Source: JBGAJN01 sp044224905 (GTDB taxonomy: Bacteria > Verrucomicrobiota > Verrucomicrobiia > Limisphaerales > JBGAJN01). Taken from it: 64,000 nucleotides of DNA. Below the pieces are notes generated by a model. That model was not told where the DNA came from. It saw nothing but the letters and a program-made list of their open reading frames with translations, and ran no database searches. Positions 60,935-64,000 of this stretch are shown here, piece by piece. Positions within the stretch are counted from its first letter, which is position 1, and each line of letters starts with the position of its first letter. Location of the stretch: assembly GCA_044224905.1 (NCBI GenBank), contig JBGAJN010000002.1, forward strand, positions 1,178,001-1,242,000. Reading direction: 5' to 3'. The position numbers and the translations under genes are program-made.

Positions 60935-61324
60935 TTACTTGCGTTTCACCGCCACGCATTCGACTTCATAGCGAAGCGTGGGCGGGAGGCAGTTGGTGAT
61001 GGTCGTGCGCGCGGGGAAGGGGGCCTTGAAATATTCGCGGTAGAGTTGGTTGTAGAGCGGCACGTCGGCGGCGTCGCGAACGTAGTTACGCGTTTGCACG
61101 ACGTGCGCAAGGTCGCTGCCGGCGGCTTCAAGAATCTTGCGGAGGTTTTCCACGGAGCGGCGGAACTCGCCTTCGAAAGTGTCACTCACAATCTTGCCAG
61201 TCGCATCGACCGATGCCTGGCCCGAGACAAAAATCAAATCGCCGACAACGACGGCAGGGCTGAAGGGCAGGTGTGAGGTGGGCGTGTTGGCGTCTTTGGG
61301 ATAACTAACGAGCGGATGATTCAT
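60935..61324 (-). CDS. RidA-family (YjgF/YER057c/UK114) enamine deaminase-like protein
   Basis: A 129-aa trimer-forming protein that hydrolyses reactive imines or enamines. LPFSPAVVVGDLIFVSGQAS, the QTRNYVRDAADVPLYNQLYREYF segment and the closing FPARTTITNCLP-LRYEVECVAV (Arg-Thr ligand) are diagnostic. Many true RidA have Arg105 in this place and it is present. The ATG at 61324 gives the normal length; 12 more in-frame codons upstream are unlikely. Confidence 0.93.
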   Translation of the reverse strand: MNHPLVSYPKDANTPTSHLPFSPAVVVGDLIFVSGQASVDATGKIVSDTFEGEFRRSVENLRKILEAAGSDLAHVVQTRNYVRDAADVPLYNQLYREYFKAPFPARTTITNCLPPTLRYEVECVAVKRK

Positions 61325-61425
61325 GGCGGGTAATGGAGCGCGGCGTTCACGTTGCGGCAAGTCTCGAATGGTGGGCGCAGCACAGGCACTCGTCAGATAT
61401 TGCGGTCAGACGATCCTGAACACAT

Positions 61426-61488
61426 CCCTCACCCGGCCTGCGGCCACCCTCTCCCCTCAACCGATGAGGGAAGAGGGAAGGGTGAGGG
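61426..61488. repeat. nested inverted-repeat hairpin (CCCTCACCC family)
   Basis: CCCTCACCC (61426-61434) pairs with GGGTGAGGG (61480-61488), and inside it CCCTCTCCCCTC (61448-61459) pairs with GAGGGAAGAGGG. This CCCTCACCC...GGGTGAGGG palindrome resembles a small dispersed intergenic repeat seen in many genomes. It lies upstream of both the RidA gene and the end of the M81 gene. Confidence 0.65.
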
Positions 61489-61499
61489 GTGCCGCTCGT

Positions 61500-62984
61500 C
61501 TAAAGTGCGTCCAGCGGATAGATGGGGCGCTGAATGTGGCGATAGGGAAGCTGCCGGAGATTGCTGGTGCACGGGCCGGGCGTGTCCACCCACAGCATGC
61601 GCGCGGCGATCTTGTCATAGGCGCGGCGATGCGCGACGGCAGCCTTCACGGCGATGACGGAAAGGTTGGTTGGCTCGATGCCTTGGCTGCGCCATTGGCC
61701 GAGATCGAACGGGGGCGTCTTGTGCGTCGTGAGGAGAATCGTGAGCCCGCCATGTCGCACGACGGCGCACGGCCCCATGTCGAAGCGGTCACCAGCCATC
61801 GACGCAAGGTGGCTTTGCTTGTCCTCGAGTTCAAACTTCCCGTCGCTGCGCGAGAGTAACTCCACTTCCAGCGGGAGCGGACCGGCGTCGATGCGGCTGC
61901 CCTTGCCTCCGATCGGCACGGTTGATTTCGCGCCGTTCGACATGGTGGCCAGTCTCCGAACTGCTGCGGGATCATTGATCGCGATGGCGGCGTTCGGAAT
62001 GCGATGCTGAACCAGTGCGCGCAACAGGCCGGTGCCATCGCCGGGTGCGCCGCCGCCAATATTGTCGGACGGTTCGACCAGCACGGTGAGGCCGGACGGG
62101 AGCGGCGAGAGTTTCTTGAACACCTCGTTGATCGGGGGATCGGTGACGTTCCCTTGTTTCTTCAACGCAAGCGCAAGATTGCACAACTCGGTCAGCTTCG
62201 TGCGGGCATCGGTTTCGTTGCCGGTCGTTGCGAGGCTGAAGCTCACGCCGGTTTCGGGAATGTCCGCGAAGGAGAACCCGGCGGCGACATTGACGGTCCA
62301 GAGGTCCGGTGAACTCGCCTCCAGCGTCCGCGCGGCGCGTTCGAGTGCGAGCATTGGATTGTTCGCGGTGCCAGTGCCGGTCGGGGGCCACATCACTGGC
62401 GGATGCTGCCAAAACATTCGCGGCAGCGCTCTGGTGGTAAGGGAGCGTTGCAACAAGGCGGCGGCATCCTGCGCGGCTTGGCGTCCGTCGGTGTGCGGGT
62501 TCTCGCGATACGCGACGAGGCAGTTGGCGTGCGTGGCCATGCGCTGCGTGAAGTTCGCGTGGAGGTCGAACACGCCGAAGATCGGAAGCACGGCGGCGCC
62601 GGGCAGAGCGCGAATTCGGGCGAGCAATTCGCCTTCGACGTCGGGCAGGGATTGTGTGGCCATCGCGCCATGCAGCACCAGGTAGATGGCGTCGACGCCG
62701 CGGGTAAGTTGCGGTGTGGCGCGTTCGGCGAACTCGCGCCAGAAGGTTTCAATGACTTCGTCCTCCACGATTGCGCTCGGCGACGCGCGGAAGTCCACCG
62801 TTGGCAGAACTTCCCAGCCGAACTTCTTCGCTGACTCCAACACGCCGCCCAGCGGTGAGCTGTCGCCGGCGGTGGCGAGGAGTTGATCACCGAGCAGAAT
62901 CTGGAAGTCGCGCAGGCCGGTGGTGCCTTCGAGAAACGTGTGCGTCTCGTGAAACAAACCGGCGATGAGGACGCGCTTGGCCAT
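61500..62984 (-). CDS. M81-family metallopeptidase (MlrC-like)
   Basis: A 494-aa cytosolic zinc enzyme of the microcystinase C family. The N-terminus VLIAGLFHETHTF (zinc His-Glu-x-His), LVLHGAMATQ, FDLHANFT and AYRENPHTD are the conserved N-domain motifs; LVEPSDNIGGGAPGDGTGLLRAL marks the middle and GPCTSNL the C-terminal domain. MlrC hydrolyses linear microcystin fragments, but most relatives act on unknown amides or cyclic peptides. It is followed by the RraA gene at 10 bases distance upstream on the same strand, so both are probably in one operon. Confidence 0.92.
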   Translation of the reverse strand: MAKRVLIAGLFHETHTFLEGTTGLRDFQILLGDQLLATAGDSSPLGGVLESAKKFGWEVLPTVDFRASPSAIVEDEVIETFWREFAERATPQLTRGVDAIYLVLHGAMATQSLPDVEGELLARIRALPGAAVLPIFGVFDLHANFTQRMATHANCLVAYRENPHTDGRQAAQDAAALLQRSLTTRALPRMFWQHPPVMWPPTGTGTANNPMLALERAARTLEASSPDLWTVNVAAGFSFADIPETGVSFSLATTGNETDARTKLTELCNLALALKKQGNVTDPPINEVFKKLSPLPSGLTVLVEPSDNIGGGAPGDGTGLLRALVQHRIPNAAIAINDPAAVRRLATMSNGAKSTVPIGGKGSRIDAGPLPLEVELLSRSDGKFELEDKQSHLASMAGDRFDMGPCAVVRHGGLTILLTTHKTPPFDLGQWRSQGIEPTNLSVIAVKAAVAHRRAYDKIAARMLWVDTPGPCTSNLRQLPYRHIQRPIYPLDAL

Positions 62985-62994
62985 GCGGCTCTCG

Positions 62995-63672
62995 TTACAA
63001 CACGCCGTATTTGCGGAACGCCTCGCCCATCGGCATGCCGGCGGCTAGACGGGCGCGGACGACATTTTCGCTCGAAGCTTTTTTGCGGGCGAGGCGCAAC
63101 GTGTCGCTGATCGCGTCTTGCGGAATGATCACGATGCCGTCTTCGTCACCGAGCAAGAGGTCGCCGCGTTTGATCTTCACGCTGCCGATCTTGATCGGTT
63201 CTCCGATGGATACGATGTCCGCGCGGCCCTTGCTGTCGGCGGGATTGAAGCCAATGCCGAAAATGGGGAAATCGAGTTCTTTGAGTTTCCAAACGTCGCG
63301 CGTGCAGGCGGTCATCACGACGCCGCGCACGCCTTTATACATGCACGCCGTGGTAAGGAGCTCGCCCCAGAATCCGCAAGACTGATCGTTGTCAGCATCG
63401 ACGACGAGGATATCTCCGCGGGTCATCGCTTCGACGGCGGCGATTTCGAGTTTGTAAGGATTCGCCGGAATGCTCTTCACCGCCTCGGCGCGCGCGGGAA
63501 ATACGCGGCCCGAAATTCGGCATGTCGGTGTCAGCGGTCGGATGAACGGAGGCAGCGTTTGGCGGCGGTAGCCCAATTCATCGAGAACGTCCGCCACGAC
63601 GGCCGGATAAAGCTTGTCGAGAATCTGAAGTTGAATGGCGTGGTCGGGATTCGGAGGAGGAGGGGCTTTCAT
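62995..63672 (-). CDS. RraA-family protein (aldolase/RNase E inhibitor-like)
   Basis: A 225-aa RraA-fold protein. GFWGELLTTACMYKGVRGVVMTACTRD carries the Arg-Asp pair that positions substrate and metal in 4-hydroxy-4-methyl-2-oxoglutarate aldolases, and DLLLGDEDGIVIIP is the conserved family end. The N-terminal DKLYPAVVADVLDELGYR is typical. Next to the M81 gene, an enzyme role in catabolism is more likely than RNase E control. Confidence 0.9.
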   Translation of the reverse strand: MKAPPPPNPDHAIQLQILDKLYPAVVADVLDELGYRRQTLPPFIRPLTPTCRISGRVFPARAEAVKSIPANPYKLEIAAVEAMTRGDILVVDADNDQSCGFWGELLTTACMYKGVRGVVMTACTRDVWKLKELDFPIFGIGFNPADSKGRADIVSIGEPIKIGSVKIKRGDLLLGDEDGIVIIPQDAISDTLRLARKKASSENVVRARLAAGMPMGEAFRKYGVL

Positions 63673-63720
63673 GATCTGAGTTTCGGACGGTGTAGGAACG
63701 ACTTGGTTTCAAATTGGATT

Positions 63721-64000
63721 TCAGAGCTTGCTGATTTTCTCCAGCAATCCGGTGGTCGATTTGCCGGGGACAAAGGGAATGAACACGATGCGTCCGCCAG
63801 CGCTTTCGACGGCAGCACGCTCTTCTTGATTGATCGTTTCGAGCGTGTAATCGCCGCCCTTCACATAGATGTCCGGTTGCGCGAGCGAAAGGAAACGCAC
63901 TGCGCGCGTCTCGGGAAAAATGGAAATGGCGTCGACCGATTGCAACGCGGCGAGCACGGAAGCGCGATCCGTCTCGGAGTTCAGTGGGCGTGTGGGACCT
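63721..64000 (-). CDS. rfaE2: heptose 1-phosphate adenylyltransferase, C-terminal part (cut by window edge)
   Basis: Only the last about 92 codons are in the window. Reading from the edge, GPTRPLNSETDRASVLAAL (the nucleotidyltransferase R-x-x-x-L loop), then ISIFPETRAVRFLSLAQPDIYVKGGDY and the end FIPFVPGKSTTGLLEKI match the cytidylyltransferase-fold enzyme that makes ADP-heptose precursors for lipopolysaccharide core. The HIGH-type N-terminal motif lies beyond 64000. Presence suggests a heptose-containing outer membrane. No overlap with the RraA gene (48 bases away). Confidence 0.93.
   Translation of the reverse strand, partial: GPTRPLNSETDRASVLAALQSVDAISIFPETRAVRFLSLAQPDIYVKGGDYTLETINQEERAAVESAGGRIVFIPFVPGKSTTGLLEKISKL

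Noticed and set aside
61500..62984. True microcystin degradation locus
   Set aside because: No mlrA, mlrB or mlrD neighbours; M81 proteins are common in unrelated catabolism.
1..64000. CRISPR array, prophage or integrative element
   Set aside because: No regularly spaced repeats, integrase or phage structural cluster was seen; the only mobile-type gene is the RAYT.

Overview
The window is a 64 kb piece of a GC-rich (roughly 60%) bacterial chromosome with dense, ordinary gene packing. The gene set points to the phylum Verrucomicrobiota, probably the Pedosphaera/Limisphaera side. It has a GldA/F/G-like exporter followed by a DUF4340 protein, a giant DUF4175-like protein translationally coupled to a prenyltransferase-repeat protein, two DUF6807 (PmoA-type) proteins, a DUF1080 hydrolase, a neutral-ceramidase-like enzyme, an M81 peptidase, and many signal-peptide proteins. 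That assignment is inference from gene families; no rRNA gene is present.

Layout. 0-0.6 kb: a hairpin-rich non-coding stretch on the + strand, cut by the window edge and ending in a strong intrinsic terminator. 0.6-6.7 kb (minus): an unknown protein, a DeaD/DbpA-type RNA helicase, a secreted serine hydrolase and a TPR protein. 6.8-14.9 kb (plus): a sugar isomerase/epimerase, a four-gene MacAB-like exporter, then serA coupled to a parvulin isomerase. 15.0-15.4 kb: a small basic histone-like protein. 16.0-24.4 kb: a complete cbb3 oxidase operon (ccoI-ccoS-ccoNO fusion-ccoQ-ccoP-ccoG-ccoH-tauE-like). 24.4-31.7 kb: DUF6807, class III aminotransferase, pectate lyase, S1/P1 nuclease, tRNA-Ile2, RluA-type synthase, a small basic protein and a GreA-like factor. 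32.0-33.1 kb: a lone flagellin gene with a recognisable sigma-28 promoter and its own terminator. 33.2-40.1 kb: beta-CASP nuclease, apaG, infA, MFS carrier, glycosyltransferase, and three exported proteins. 40.2-46.3 kb: the DUF4175-like/prenyltransferase-repeat pair. 46.4-48.0 kb: a tail-module-like protein and a membrane protein. 48.2-53.0 kb: the Gld-like ABC exporter operon. 53.2-64.0 kb: FkbM methyltransferase, VTT membrane protein, DUF1080 hydrolase, a REP-associated transposase between inverted REP hairpins, a second DUF6807 protein, tRNA-Lys, lactonase, ceramidase, RidA, M81 peptidase, RraA and the end of rfaE2.

How it works together. Most genes are housekeeping or belong to an aerobic or microaerobic heterotroph that degrades polymers and amides: high-affinity oxygen respiration with copper delivery by CcoI, export systems, and secreted or periplasmic hydrolases. 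Genes are often coupled by 4-bp ATGA or GTGA overlaps, and many starts lack a clear Shine-Dalgarno sequence. The features least explained by standard annotation are the structured RNA candidate at the left edge, the orphan sigma-28 flagellin, the REP/transposase unit, the KARWAK-repeat protein and the orphan tail-like protein. I did not find a clearly new multi-gene defence or biosynthetic system.
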